This document shows, in pieces, positions 35,860-47,033 of a DNA stretch of 64,000 nucleotides. The stretch is from contig OU612068.1 of assembly GCA_914767715.1 (NCBI GenBank), forward strand, positions 17,298,001 to 17,362,000. The letters are read 5' to 3'. The position numbers and the translations under genes were made by a program. Under the pieces are notes generated by a model, which ran no database searches, was not told where the DNA came from, and saw nothing but the letters and a program-made list of their open reading frames with translations. The stretch comes from Membranipora membranacea. Lineage: Eukaryota; Bryozoa; Gymnolaemata; Cheilostomatida; Membraniporidae. The first letter of the stretch is position 1; each line of letters starts with the position of its first letter.

Positions 35860-37382
35860 ATGATCATAAGCACAAAATATATCATGTTAATTTTGCTCAG
35901 TGCAGCATCAGTGCAGCCGGCTAGCTTCGGAAGATGGCCAGGTAGGTTTCATCATCCTTGTTTTTTAGGGAATGCAACATACTGTTCGCAAAAAAAAGAG
36001 GTTAGTCACACTCTCATGTTCATTCGGTGTGACACGCTGCGACAATGATCACCAAATATCTCCACATTTCCCATCTTTTATAATAGAGAAAGCATTCACA
36101 GTGATAGCAAGCTGAAAACGTTTGCCATCACATTTCACAGGTAGTAATTTTATCCTCGATCACATAGTTTTCAATAGTTAGCACGAGCAGAACCACTGAG
36201 CTATAGCTATATACATATATACCATTGAGTAGAACAGTGCTCCACTGATTATCATGTCTATGGTTATCCGTCGCTTGTGGCGAGTGATAAGTTTTGGATT
36301 CAAATCCATATTCATGTGATTTTAAAATGTGTCAAAGAAACTGGTCTTTATTGTATTTTGATAGGGACAAAGTGGTGTGGATTGGGAAACGACGCAGCAT
36401 CGTATGATGATTTGGCTGGTGGCAGTTATCGAGAGGCAGACAAGTGCTGCCGAACACACGACTCATGTGATAGATATATCAGTCCATTTCAAGCTAAATA
36501 TGGAACATTCAACTGGAACTTTTTCACTATGTAAGTTTACATTTTATGTTCTTTTTTGTTTGTAATGACCCTTGAGTTAACACTGCAACAACAACATTGG
36601 GAGTTGCTCCGTTTTAGAAGAGGGGAGTGTAACTCCTGATGCATTTTGGTCTGAACATGATTTAGGCAGGGAATGTTTCCCAAACTCATTGATTGAGTTG
36701 AGGCATACCGATAGATATAAAAATACTCTGCTATGTCAATGGGTAGCCTGGGCAGCCTGTCTGGTGGGAAGTGGGTGGGTGGCCCACACCCACCCGACAG
36801 CCTGCCCAGGCTAGTTAGTCTATGGTATACCCTAATTTGAAAGAATTTGGATTTCAACTATCAACCACCAGATGCCAATAACGAAATTCAAATACCACTA
36901 TACCTATACCTCAGTGTACACTTGACTTTTTATATACTATATTGTTTATGTATGGTGTTTTATGTCATAAAGCTTACTTAGAATACTTATATATATACCC
37001 TTTAGGCTTCTGAAGGCGTTGTTTCATATATTTTTGAGCCCAAAAGCAATGCTGGAGCTGCAAGCAGAAACAACCTGTATGATTATTACCGCAACCTAAT
37101 TTTTGTTTTGAGATCTTGAATTGATAATTAGTTCTATATTCCTGTTTGAAAGATTCGGTCTGAATCTACCTTTGCAGGTCAGAGTGTGATTGTGACAAAA
37201 AATTCTATGAGTGTTTGAAAACTCAAGGAGCTGATGACAAGGTGGCTAACGGCGTAGGAGTCTTTTATTTTGACAAGTTGGTGAAGAAATGTTTCAATTA
37301 TGACCAGCAGTCAGGAAACTCCAAAATAGTCAAAACTAGCTTATGGAGTGACGGAAAATGGAACCTTCCATCTTTAGGTTAA
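35860..37382 (+). CDS. secreted phospholipase A2, group III type, 150 aa
   Basis: Exons 35860-35941, 36365-36530 and 37178-37382 join in frame to 453 nt, all with GT-AG borders. A signal peptide (about residues 1-19, core YIMLILLSAASV) precedes the mature enzyme. The calcium loop WCGLGN (residues 31-36) and catalytic CCRTHDSC (His59, Asp60) identify a group III phospholipase A2, the family of bee venom PLA2 and related vertebrate enzymes, which cleaves the sn-2 ester of phospholipids. SECDCDKKFYECLK follows at the start of exon 3. Eight cysteines are seen against the usual ten, and the C-terminus after KKCFNYD is short, so the last disulfide of the family may be missing. The catalytic core is intact. 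Polyadenylation signal aataaa at 37471. A digestive, defensive or venom role cannot be told apart from sequence. Confidence 0.92.
36744..36813. repeat. GC-rich hairpin in PLA2 intron 2
   Basis: Arms tagcctgggcagcctgtc and gacagcctgcccaggcta, with an inner gtgggtgggt/acccaccc pairing, form an almost perfect stem. MITE-like and non-coding. Confidence 0.75.
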
Positions 37383-37765
37383 GAATGTTGATGTTGATCT
37401 AGGACAAGCACTGCCAAGACTCAGTTTTTATTTTTGACTTTGATGCAGGTTGATCAAACTCATAACAACCAATAAACTTTTATCATTTACTATCACTGAT
37501 ATGTTCTTCTGCTCCAACTATAATACATCATCCAAGGAGACACCTTGCATCATCCAAACGATTACATGTTGTCAGGAGGAGAAAACTTCCACATTACATC
37601 GCCTGAATCAAATTAACAACAATAATGCAAAATACTATCTCTGTTATCTTTCATATGAGCAGCTATAGTAAATAAATAAGGGTTGTGTGTTCATATAAAC
37701 AAGATCTTTTATTGTAAAATCATTCATATTGAAACAAACGATAAATGAGACAAAGATCATTGCGT

Positions 37766-38375
37766 TCATTCCGTATCAGCCAACCTTCCCTCAATGGACA
37801 CGCATTCAGATCTGCTAAACAGACCGAAAATGATTCCATGGCTCACAGATTGACAGGTGGACCCAGAGACACACCCACACTGTGATGTTGTGGAGATGAA
37901 GTTTCCTTGACAATCTCCGCCTTCCTTTGTCTTAGGATAGCACCACCGGCTTCCGAACACATGCAGTTTGGTCGCTTTTATACAGCACTCATCAGTAGGA
38001 CATTCTGAATCTGCGTTACACTTTTGCTGCAAAAAAAAAAGAAAAGTGGACGTGGTGCAATGGAAGAGCATGGATCTTTCAATCGAAAGGTTCCGTGTCC
38101 GATTTCTAGCTTATTACGGCGACGTAGACCCGTACTGTTACTGGAAAGAAACCAAGCAACATCAAGGTTTCTCACAGGGTATCAACTGGTATCGAGACTA
38201 CAAATGAACAGAGTCTTTTTTAAGCATGAGAAATAAATTTGATTTTCCATATTATCTGAAACTGCCTCATATTTAGCACTGCTGGAAATTCTTTCCAGTG
38301 TTTGGTGTAACTTACGTTCTGTGAAAGAGCAACAGCTATGCAGCAGGCAAGGAGGAGCAGAACTTTGGTCATCAT
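37766..38375 (-). CDS. ten-cysteine secreted protein, prokineticin-like (paralog 1)
   Basis: Exon 1 (38316-38375, 60 nt) encodes a signal peptide (MMTKVLLLLACCIAVALSQ). Exon 2 (37766-38026) joins in phase 0 and encodes the whole mature domain; total 106 aa. The mature part has ten cysteines as C-x5-C-x4-CC ... C ... C ... C-x-C-x5-C ... C, the spacing of the prokineticin/AVIT fold shared with colipase and Dickkopf C-domains. In that family members are secreted ligands or venom/defence proteins; the role here is unknown. There is no AVIT-type N-terminus after the predicted signal cleavage, so prokineticin-receptor activity is not expected. A polyadenylation signal (tttatt, read aataaa on the minus strand) is at 37708-37713, converging with the PLA2 gene. 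Its closest relative is the gene at 39636-40285. Confidence 0.85.
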
Positions 38376-38669
38376 GTTTATGCAATGGAGTAGACTCTAT
38401 AACTGTTTGTGATTGACGTAAGCATAAAAGTTATTAGTGGTTCAGGTTGCATGCAGATATGGCTTGTATTGTGGGAGAGTGCAGGTTTTCTTCTTCATAT
38501 CAATGATATGATATGTAAGTGACACCGGTGGCGGTGGTTCCTTTATGTAAGGATAGTTGGAGTATTGCAACCGCACTGTAACAGGGTTCTATGCACGTGC
38601 AGCAAAGTGTGCATCTGGGACAATCTATGGTGTTGCATGCTGTAGTTCTCTATCTTCAGATCAATTATG

Positions 38670-38785
38670 ATCCGATTTGCCTGCATTAGGAGTTGTCCCC
38701 CCTGAGACGGCACGACTGTTCAGCAGTAGAATGGGAACAACAGGAATACAGGCAAATTGGATCAAACTTGATCTAACTCTCTCCT
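38670..38785. repeat. MITE, 'atttgcctgcattaggagttg' family
   Basis: The left phrase gatccgatttgcctgcatta and right phrase aatacaggcaaattggatc are imperfect complements around a ccccctgaga interior. Same family as 22930-23048 and 30740-30905. Confidence 0.65.
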
Positions 38786-39635
38786 ATTGAGAAGAACTAT
38801 GTTACTGTGGTTTCTTGCAATAAGAGCCACAGTTCTCAAGGCTATGGTATCATAGACAAAAAAATGTGTAAATTGCCAAACCGAAGGTATATTTTTTCTA
38901 TGCAATTTGAAATTTGGTGCAATGCTATTTTGCTAACAGGCTGATTATGTATAAGACTTCTACGCTGTTGCCAATTTGTCATCAGATCCTTGATTTTTCA
39001 ATCAATCATCAAATCATGTCAACATCGCACTCTGACTTGTGTTAATTACAGTAGTCAAACAAAAACAGATATCTATTTATTATATTATAAAGGTTTGCTG
39101 GTTGGTTACACACTAGCCAATGTGTTGAATCTGATCTGATTGGCTGTTATGCTTTCTCAAGCCCACCAGCCTCTCAGACCTCATGAGGCTTATGGTCAAT
39201 ATCCATATTATTGTTTTATGTGATAGATATATGCAATATAAATAGGATGTGGCACATCATATCTCATAGTAATCGCAACGTTTATGTGTTATGTAATCAA
39301 CCTTATATACCGAAAGAATGTGTTGGTATTTTATTCATTCGTTCTCCCAAAGATTGCAATTCGGAGGAGAATATTTTGAATGGAAAGTCAGTGTTATGAG
39401 CTGGAACATTAATTATGTGCGCCACGTCACCGATTGCGGTACCATTACCCTTTTCTGACTTAAAACTGTAGTAATGCAATCTTATGTTCTACATGAAATT
39501 TGCTTCGATGCAGTGGGAGAACAGCCCAAGTTTCAGGTGGGCAGCAACATTAAAAAAATAGAGCGTTTTGTGTTGTAAGTTGACAAGATGGTTTATCTTA
39601 GAACTTTTACAAATGAAACATCATGAGATAAATGA

Positions 39636-40285
39636 TCACTCCATTTCACCGGAGCCAACCTCATCAGCAACGCAAACAGATTTTCCAAACAGACCAAAAA
39701 GAACTCCAGCCCTCACAGTTTGACAGCTAGTTCCGGCCTCACATCCGCATTGTTTAGTTGTTGAGATGATATTTCCTTGACAGTCATCACCCTCCTTGGC
39801 TTGAGGATAGCACCACAGCTTACCGAGGATATGCAGTTTGGAGGCTTTCACGCAGCACTCATCGGTTGAACAATCGGAGTCTCTTTTACATTGTTGCTAC
39901 AAAAAAAGAAGTTGGTCACTCAAGTTCTTGTTACTGTTTTAATGTCAGCTTGATATCACTTAATTTTGCATTTTTGACATGTGCCACCAAACAACAAGCA
40001 AAACTATATGGGAAGAGTGAATTTTTGTAGTCGTAGCTAGAGGTAAATCTGTTTTCAGTACTGTGACTTAATACATTAAATTAAACGATGGGATCGAATG
40101 CAAATCTGTACAAAGCTGGGCCACTGACTTGTCCCTATATCGAAATCAAATGAATAACATCTTATTGGAAATAATTCATCATTTAGCGATTTTAAAAAGG
40201 CAATTAGGTTTTTGGTATAACTTACAGTCTGTGAGAGAGCGACAGCTACGCAGCAGGCAAGGAGGAGCAGAATTTTTGTCATCAT
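39636..40285 (-). CDS. ten-cysteine secreted protein, prokineticin-like (paralog 2)
   Basis: Exons 40226-40285 (signal peptide, MMTKILLLLACCVAVALSQ) and 39636-39896 match the gene at 37766-38375 in exon lengths (60 and 261 nt), intron phase 0 and cysteine positions; product 106 aa. The domain reads C-x5-C-x4-CC, WCYP, a DDC, then CGCEAGTSC and a final cysteine, with an acidic tail. The two genes lie head to tail on the minus strand and share sequence upstream of the start (for example an '..catgcrgatatgg..' phrase), showing tandem duplication. Divergence at many mature residues with conserved cysteines suggests both are kept functional. Confidence 0.85.
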
Positions 40286-40720
40286 GTTGATGCTATAGAG
40301 TTATTTTCGGCACTGTCTTAACGCTATAGACTAGGTCCGGAGATTAATCATGGGATCGGTATCATGCGGATATGGCGTGAGCTCTGGGAAAGGACAGATT
40401 TCTTATTTATTGATGGATAGTTGAGGCACTGCAAGCTCACTGTATCGAGAGTCTGATGCACGTGTAGTGATGTGTGCGCATGAGATGCTCTAGGGTGTAG
40501 CAAACTCAGGGCGATAGCCAAATATTCTTGAATTTTGACTTGGAGGAGGACTAGGGTAATGTGCCTTATGTGCAGCTACGGATTTGTCTATAGTTGTTTT
40601 TATATCATTTCAGGTTGGAAAAATCTGGGTTGAGTCAAAATAAAATAAATTTCGACATCAGACTAAAACTACGGCAACATAACTATGCTGTTAAACTAAC
40701 AGTCAATACAGGTGGTCAAA

Positions 40721-41053
40721 TCATATAAAATAATATTTTCGACAGATGATAACATTATTTATGATAAATGTTTTATCACGTAAAAGTTGTCTCAATTTGG
40801 TAAAGAAGATTATAATGCTTGTGAGAACAATATTTGTCAAAAGTTTTGTGATATTGCGGAAGTCCCAGCCAAACCCACACGGACAAGCAATGTATAATGA
40901 ACAAAAGACACCACATGCTGGCAAACAACTGATTATCAGTGCCAAGCAACCAATTAGGGTCAGTGCCACGACAAATAGCCGCAACCTCTGATAAACATTA
41001 TATGGATGAGGGGAAAACATCTGACCTTGAACTGGTTGCTGGACCACTCTTCT
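40721..41053 (-). CDS. hypothetical small membrane ORF (doubtful)
   Basis: A minus-strand frame from an ATG near 41053 to a stop at 40721 (about 110 codons) has two strongly hydrophobic stretches and a cysteine cluster (SCLPACGVFC, ACPCGFGW). In the duplicated copy (44121-44460) the start ATG has become ACG and an in-frame TAG appears nearby, leaving a start only at an internal Met. Differences between the copies are mostly amino-acid changing, as expected for non-coding sequence. I list it because it is open, but doubt it is a gene. Confidence 0.2.
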   Translation of the reverse strand, partial: RRVVQQPVQGQMFSPHPYNVYQRLRLFVVALTLIGCLALIISCLPACGVFCSLYIACPCGFGWDFRNITKLLTNIVLTSIIIFFTKLRQLLRDKTFIINNVIICRKYYFI

Positions 41054-41671
41054 CATCTTTGATCGGTCCACAATTTCAGGATCTATAATAGCTGACTCTT
41101 GTTAACATTTGCCAAGTAGCTTGCCTGCGTTTCTGAAGGTCGTTACTGGTATGTCAATTAATGCGTAACGTAAAAGCTGCCATATTTCAGCTTTATTCAG
41201 TTTTGTACCGTGGCATATCTCCACAAATAGCTATGCTATTGATTTTTACCACTGATCCATAAATTTATATCAATGGCTGCAACATAGCTGAGGGCCAGTG
41301 CACCAAGCTGTCTGCATGGTCAGCAAATACTATCCACAATTCTCAAGGCTACGGTATCATTGTAAGATATTGTCAAAGAACTATCAAAATTGGTTCTTCG
41401 CCAATTTAATATTCTGAGGGGACAAATACTCTGCATAGTACATTGAACCCTGTCCAAATCGACCACTATAAGCCAAGGTGGAGATGATATTCCATACCAT
41501 ATATTATCACTCAATTCTATGGTCTGCAAGATGACATTTTCCCAAGAACAAATAAGCTGATAAACTGAACAAATTATATCGTGCTTAGTTCCGATAACCG
41601 ACACTTGTCAGCCACTGCTCAGGACGCAAAGATCTCTCTTCTACAGCCGAGACAGCCATATCAGAAAGAAA

Positions 41672-42809
41672 ATGAAGCTCCAAATTGTTCTAGCTCTCTG
41701 TCTGGTGGCAGCTGTCATGGTAATTTTATAAACATTTTGTCCGCCCTGCGCTCCAGTGAAAAAGCTCAAATAGGGAATAAATGGTACAAAATTCATATTT
41801 TAATTGTGTTTTGGACAGTGTATGTAGCATAATGATTTGCCTTTGTCTTGGTTTTAGGGCTACAAGTCATGCAAGAATGTAGATGACTGCAAGGAGGCAG
41901 AGTGCTGTCACCGTAACCCGCTGAGGAACGTGAGATACGGAAGATGTGTACCCAACCAAATCCAAGAAGGTAAGACTTACACAGTTCGTGAACAAACCAA
42001 AACATTCAATGTGAAGGACTGAAGACAATGTTTCTTTTCACTGACATCATTAAATACTCCGATCCACATCCACAATAAATCTCAAAATGAGTCCTTGAAA
42101 GCAGATAACACTACAGAAAATAATCATCCTTGGGTCATAGGGGATTTGGTATATTATCACTAGGAATCGAAATTTGTCAAAAGCTATTGAGAAGAAGTTA
42201 TGTCTCATACCACCAATCAACCAACAAAACATAAAACCAACCTCTTGCTCCATGCACAATTTAATATTTCGTTGGGAAGACCAAAATAATTTTTATGGTT
42301 GCATCAGAATGTTGGGAGTTGTCTGTTTTATTTGCAGGTGCAGATAATTCATACGAGAAGAAAAACTTTGTCTCCAGGGAGGGTGGGATATATCCCACCC
42401 TCCCTGCTACCAACCTCCCTGCTTAGACCCCGACATGATGACACATAGAAGAGTATACTGCGTTCTAAATACCTTTATTTAATGCACTTGACACAAATTT
42501 CAATATAAACAGCCACCCCATGGTCAAATTCCAGTCTATATATGTCATAATTTCCTAAACCAGAACGTCAAAGTATTGACAGTCTGTTTGTGGGGCGTTG
42601 AAAGCCATTTTAAAGAACTGATGAATAAATTATGTTGTAATTTTTTGTCAGGTGATCTATGCTACCCAACACGCAATGGACACTGCAGATGTGCTGACGG
42701 ACTAGAGTGTGTTAGAGTAGAGAAGGGAGAACAATTCAAATACACTGTCAGCACCTGTCAGACGAATGGTGAGGGATCTGGTGAGGGATCATCGAGGAGG
42801 AAGAAGTAG
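41672..42809 (+). CDS. ten-cysteine secreted protein, basic-tailed copy (C)
   Basis: Exons 41672-41719 (signal peptide, MKLQIVLALCLVAAVM), 41858-41969 and 42652-42809 join in phases 0 and 1; product 105 aa. The mature domain has ten cysteines with C-x5-C-x4-CC, RCVP, DLCYP, CRCADGLEC and a last cysteine in STCQ, the prokineticin/AVIT spacing. Unlike the minus-strand paralogs the domain is split by an intron after the fifth cysteine. Compared with its copy at 45071-46284 it lacks 31 bases between two GATC tetramers near the end, which shifts the frame so that the acidic tail is replaced by a short basic one (SSRRKK). Polyadenylation signal aataaa at 42854. Secreted; function unknown. Confidence 0.85.
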
Positions 42810-43029
42810 AAGAATAGATTTGTTCTCTATTAGTCTTTTGTTGATAATGTTCTAATAAACCGGTTTCTGCTTTAACAACAAGTTTCGTTATCTCATGATC
42901 ATGACAATTCAAGTCAATTAGTCAAAACAGTCTGCTTGCAAAGAGAGCCTGGCCAAAATGAAGGCGATTTAAAACTGATTTGGACCAAATCGCTACACTC
43001 CCCTGCTTCTAGACTCTAGTTCTGTAGAA

Positions 43030-43329
43030 TTGAACAAGATGAAACACAGGCAAAGTGACCTCAAAACGCAGTTATCTATGATATACAGTGGTGAGGATTT
43101 CGAAAATAGTGATGATCACCATTTTGTGTTTACATTTATATTAATGAAGTTTTGCAGAATCGCACACATGAAACTTTTTCATGATAAAGAACTCAGGGGA
43201 GCATCAATCCTGATCGGTTGTGTACCAGTTACGATGAACAATGTTTTGGGGTCAAAGCTAGTGTCCAATACAACTATCAACCTCCACTTAGTCTCCATGT
43301 TTGGTGGTTCTTTTATTACAGATAAATAA
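43030..43329 (+). other. open frame conserved in both duplication units, doubtful
   Basis: An ATG at 43039 opens about 96 codons, and the second unit keeps an equivalent frame (46497-46841). It has no signal peptide, domain or cysteine pattern and lies between the 3' end of one gene and the promoter of another. Conservation is explained by the recent duplication, so it is probably non-coding. Confidence 0.15.
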
Positions 43330-43567
43330 AATAAAATGAAATATAAAAAAGATGAAGTATGTCATGGTAACTGAACTTCATCAAAAGCCACTGTTAAATT
43401 TTGAAGAAAAAAAACATCAAGGATAACAATGATTCTGCTAATGTCATACCCTCTATACTATTGATGTGGAACCTCATGAAAAGTTGTCACCCACTAGTTG
43501 ACAATCACTTTCCATCTACAGTAGCTATAATTGATTTGTTGTGACTCTGGGAATCACATATTCAGCA

Positions 43568-43758
43568 ATGAACAAACTTTGTATCACAACTGCTGTAATA
43601 ATATTAGGCTGTCTTTGTTTGGTTGACGGCACTAAGGAGCAGGAAGAGCGTATGAGAGTTGCTGGCTATGACATTAAAAAGCTTGACGGTGACGGTGTCG
43701 ACACCATGCTAAGAGTTTTCTTTTATACATACATGTGAACTGAGATCACTGGTGAAGG
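43568..43758 (+). pseudogene. truncated copy of the 129-aa secreted protein gene
   Basis: This is the first exon of the gene at 47034-51045, carried along in copy 1 of the tandem duplication. It keeps the signal peptide (MNKLCITTAVIILGCLCLVDG) and the donor GGgtaagt, but an in-frame TGA (43736-43738) replaces the TCA serine codon of the intact copy. The downstream exons are absent, since copy 2 starts 22 bases after the donor. It could still make a 56-residue secreted peptide if expressed, but most likely it is a dead by-product of the duplication. Confidence 0.75.
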
Positions 43759-45070
43759 GTAAGTTTGTACATAATGCAGGGCTCTGGGAAAGGACAGATT
43801 TCTTATTTATTTATGGATAGTTGAGGCACTGCAAGCTCACTGTATCGAGAGTCTGATGCACGTGTAGTGATGTGTGCGCATGAGACGCTCTAGGGTGTAG
43901 CAAACTCAGGGCGATAGCCAAATATGCTTGAATTTTGACTTGGAGGAGGACTAGGGTAATGTGCCTTCTGTGCAGCTACGGATTTGTCTATAGTTGATTT
44001 TATATCATTTCAGGTTGGAAATATCTGGGTTGAGTCAAAATAAAGTAAATTTCGACATCAGACTAAAACTACGGCAACAAAACTATGCTGCTAAACTAAT
44101 AGTCAAAACAGGTGGTCAAATCACATAAAATGATATTTTCGACAGATGATAACATTATTTATGATAAATGTTTTATCACGTAAAAGCTGTCTCAATTTGG
44201 TATAGAAGATTATAATGCTTGTGAGAACAATATTTGTCAAAAGTTTTGTGATATTGCGGAAGTCCCAGCCAAACCCACACGGACAAGCAATGCATAATGA
44301 ACAAAAGACACCACATGTTGGCAAACAACTGATTATCAGTGCCAAGCAACCAATTAGGGTCAGTGCCACGACAATTAGCCGCAACCTCTGATAAACATTA
44401 TATGGATGAGGGGAACACATCTGACCCTAAACTGGTTGCTGGACCACTCTTCTCGTCTTTGATCGGTCCACAATTTCAGGATCTATAATAGCTGACTCTT
44501 GTTAATTTGTGCCAAGTAGCTTGCCTGAGTTTCTGAAGGTCGTTACTGGTATGTCAATTAATGCGTAACGTAAAAGCTGCCATATTTTCACCTATATTCA
44601 GTTTTGTACCGTGGCATATCTCCACAAATAGCTATGCTATTGATTTTTACCACTGATCCATAAATTTATATCAATGGCAGCAACATAGCTGAGGGCCAGT
44701 GCACCAAGCTGTCTGCATGGTCAGCAATACTATCCACAATTCTCAAGGCTACGGTATCATTGTAAGATATTGTCAAAGAGCTATCAAAATTGGTTCTTCG
44801 CCAATTTAATATTCTGAGGGGTCAAATACTTTGCATAGTACATTGAACCCTGTCCAAATCGATCACTATAAGCCAAGGTGGAGATGATATTCCATACCAT
44901 ATATTATCACTCAGTTCTATGGTCTGCAAGATGACATTTCCCAAGAACAACTAAGCTGATAAACTGAACCAATTATATCATGCTTAGTTCCGATAACCGA
45001 CACTTGTCAGCAACTGCTCAGGACGCAAAGATCTCTCTTCTACAGCCGAGACAGCCATATCAGAAAGAAA

Positions 45071-46284
45071 ATGAAGCTCCAAATTGTTCTAGCTCTCTGT
45101 CTGGTGGCAGCTGTCATGGTAATTATATAAACATTTTGTCTGTCCTGTACTCCAGTGAAAAAGCTCAAATAGGGAATAAATGGTACAAAATTCATATTTA
45201 AATTGTGTTTTGGACAGTGTATGTAGCATAATGATTTACCTTTGTCCTGGTTTTAGGGCTACAAGTCATGCAAGAATGTAGATGACTGCAAGGAGGCAGA
45301 GTGCTGTGTCCATAACCCGCTGAGGAACTTGAGATACGGAAGATGTGTACCCAACCAAATCCAAGAAGGTAAGACTTAGACAGTTCTTGAACAAACCAAA
45401 ACTTCCAATGTGAAGGACTGAAGACAATGTTTCTTTTCACTGACATCATTAAATACTCAGATCCACATCCACAATAAATCTCAAAATGAGTCCTTGTAAG
45501 CAGATTACACTACAGAAAATAATCATCCCTGGGTCATAGGGAATTTGGTATATTATCACTAGGAATCGAAATTTGTCAAAAGCTATTGAGAAGAAGTTAT
45601 GTCTCATACCACCAATCAACCAACAAAACATAAAACCAACCTCTTGCTCCATGCACAATTTAATATTTCGTTGGGAAGACCAAAATAATTTTTATGGCTG
45701 CATCAGAATGTTGGGAGTTGTCTGTTTTATTTGCAGGGGCAGATAATTCATATGAGAAGAAAAACTTTGTCTACAGGGAGGGTGGGATTAGTCAAGGGGC
45801 CGTTGCCTGCGTTTGGGATTTTGTGTCGCTCCACTATGATAGTGGTCCAACCTCCCTGCTTAGACACCGACATGATGACACCTAGAAGAGTATATTGCGT
45901 TCTAAATACCTTTACTTAATGCACTTGACACAAATTTCAATATAAACAGCCACCCCATGGTCAAATTCCAGTCTATATATGTCATAATTTCCTAAACCAG
46001 AGCGTCAAAATATTGACAGTCTGTTTGTGGGGCGTTGAATGCCGTTTTAAAGAACTGATGAACTTGTACTTTGTACTTTTTTGTCAGGTGATCTATGCTA
46101 CCCAACACACAATGGACACTGCGGATGTGCTGAAGGACTAGAGTGTGTTAGTGAAGAAAAGGGAGACCAATTCAAATACACTGTCAGCACCTGTCAGAAG
46201 AATGGTGAGGGATCTGGTGAGGGATCCGGCGAGGGTTCCGGTGAAGAACCATTGATCATCGAGGAGGAAGAAGTAGAAGAATAG
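45071..46284 (+). CDS. ten-cysteine secreted protein, acidic-tailed copy (D)
   Basis: Exons 45071-45118, 45257-45368 and 46088-46284 join in phases 0 and 1; product 118 aa with the same signal peptide as copy C. The cysteine frame is complete (C-x5-C-x4-CC, RCVP, DLCYP, CGCAEGLEC, STCQ). The C-terminus has four GEGS-like repeats and ends in a run of glutamates (IIEEEEVEE). The mature part differs from copy C at scattered residues, for instance CCVHNP against CCHRNP. Polyadenylation signal aataaa at 46321. The longer acidic tail is probably the ancestral state, with copy C derived by deletion, although the reverse cannot be excluded without an outgroup. Confidence 0.87.
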
Positions 46285-47033
46285 ATTTGTTCTCTATTAG
46301 TCTTTTGTTGATAATGTTCTAATAAACCGGTTTCTGCTTTAACAACAAGTTTCGTTATCTCATGATCATGACAATTCAAGTCAATAAGTCAAAACAGTCT
46401 GCTTGCAAAGAGAGCCTGACCAAAATGAAGGCGATTTAAAACTGAGTTGGACCAAATCGCTACACTCCCCTGCTTCTAGACTCTAGTTCTAGAGAATTGA
46501 ACAAGATGAAACACAGGCAAAGTGACATCAAAGCGCAGTTATCTATGATATACAGTGGTGAGGATTTTGAAAATAGTGATGATCACCATTTTGTGTTCAC
46601 ATTTATATTAATGAAGTTTTGCAGAATCGCACACATGAACCCTTTTCATGATAAAGAACTCAGGGGAGCATCAATCCTGATTGGTTGTGTACCAGTTACG
46701 ATGAACAAAGTTTTGGGGTCAAAGCTAGTGTCCAATACAACTATCAACCTCCACTTAGTCTCCATGTTTGGTTGTTCATTTATTACAGATAAATATAAAA
46801 AAATGAAATATAAAAAAGATGAAATATATAATGGTGACTGAACTTCATCAAAGCCATTGTTAAATTTTGAAGAAAAAAAACATCAAGGATAACAATGATT
46901 CTGCTGATGTCATACCCTCTATACTATTGATGTAGAACCTCATGAAAAGTTGTCACCCACTAGTTGACAATCACTTTCCGTCTACAGTAGCTATAATCGA
47001 TTTGTAGTGACTCTGGGAATCTCATATTCAGCA

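Noticed and set aside
42050..42259. Minus-strand frame repeated at 45449-45658
   Set aside because: Sits in an intron of a plus-strand gene. Its conservation between copies is due to the recent tandem duplication, not to coding constraint.
44121..44460. Second copy of the small membrane frame
   Set aside because: Start codon changed to ACG and an in-frame TAG follows; only an internal start remains. Treated as non-coding.
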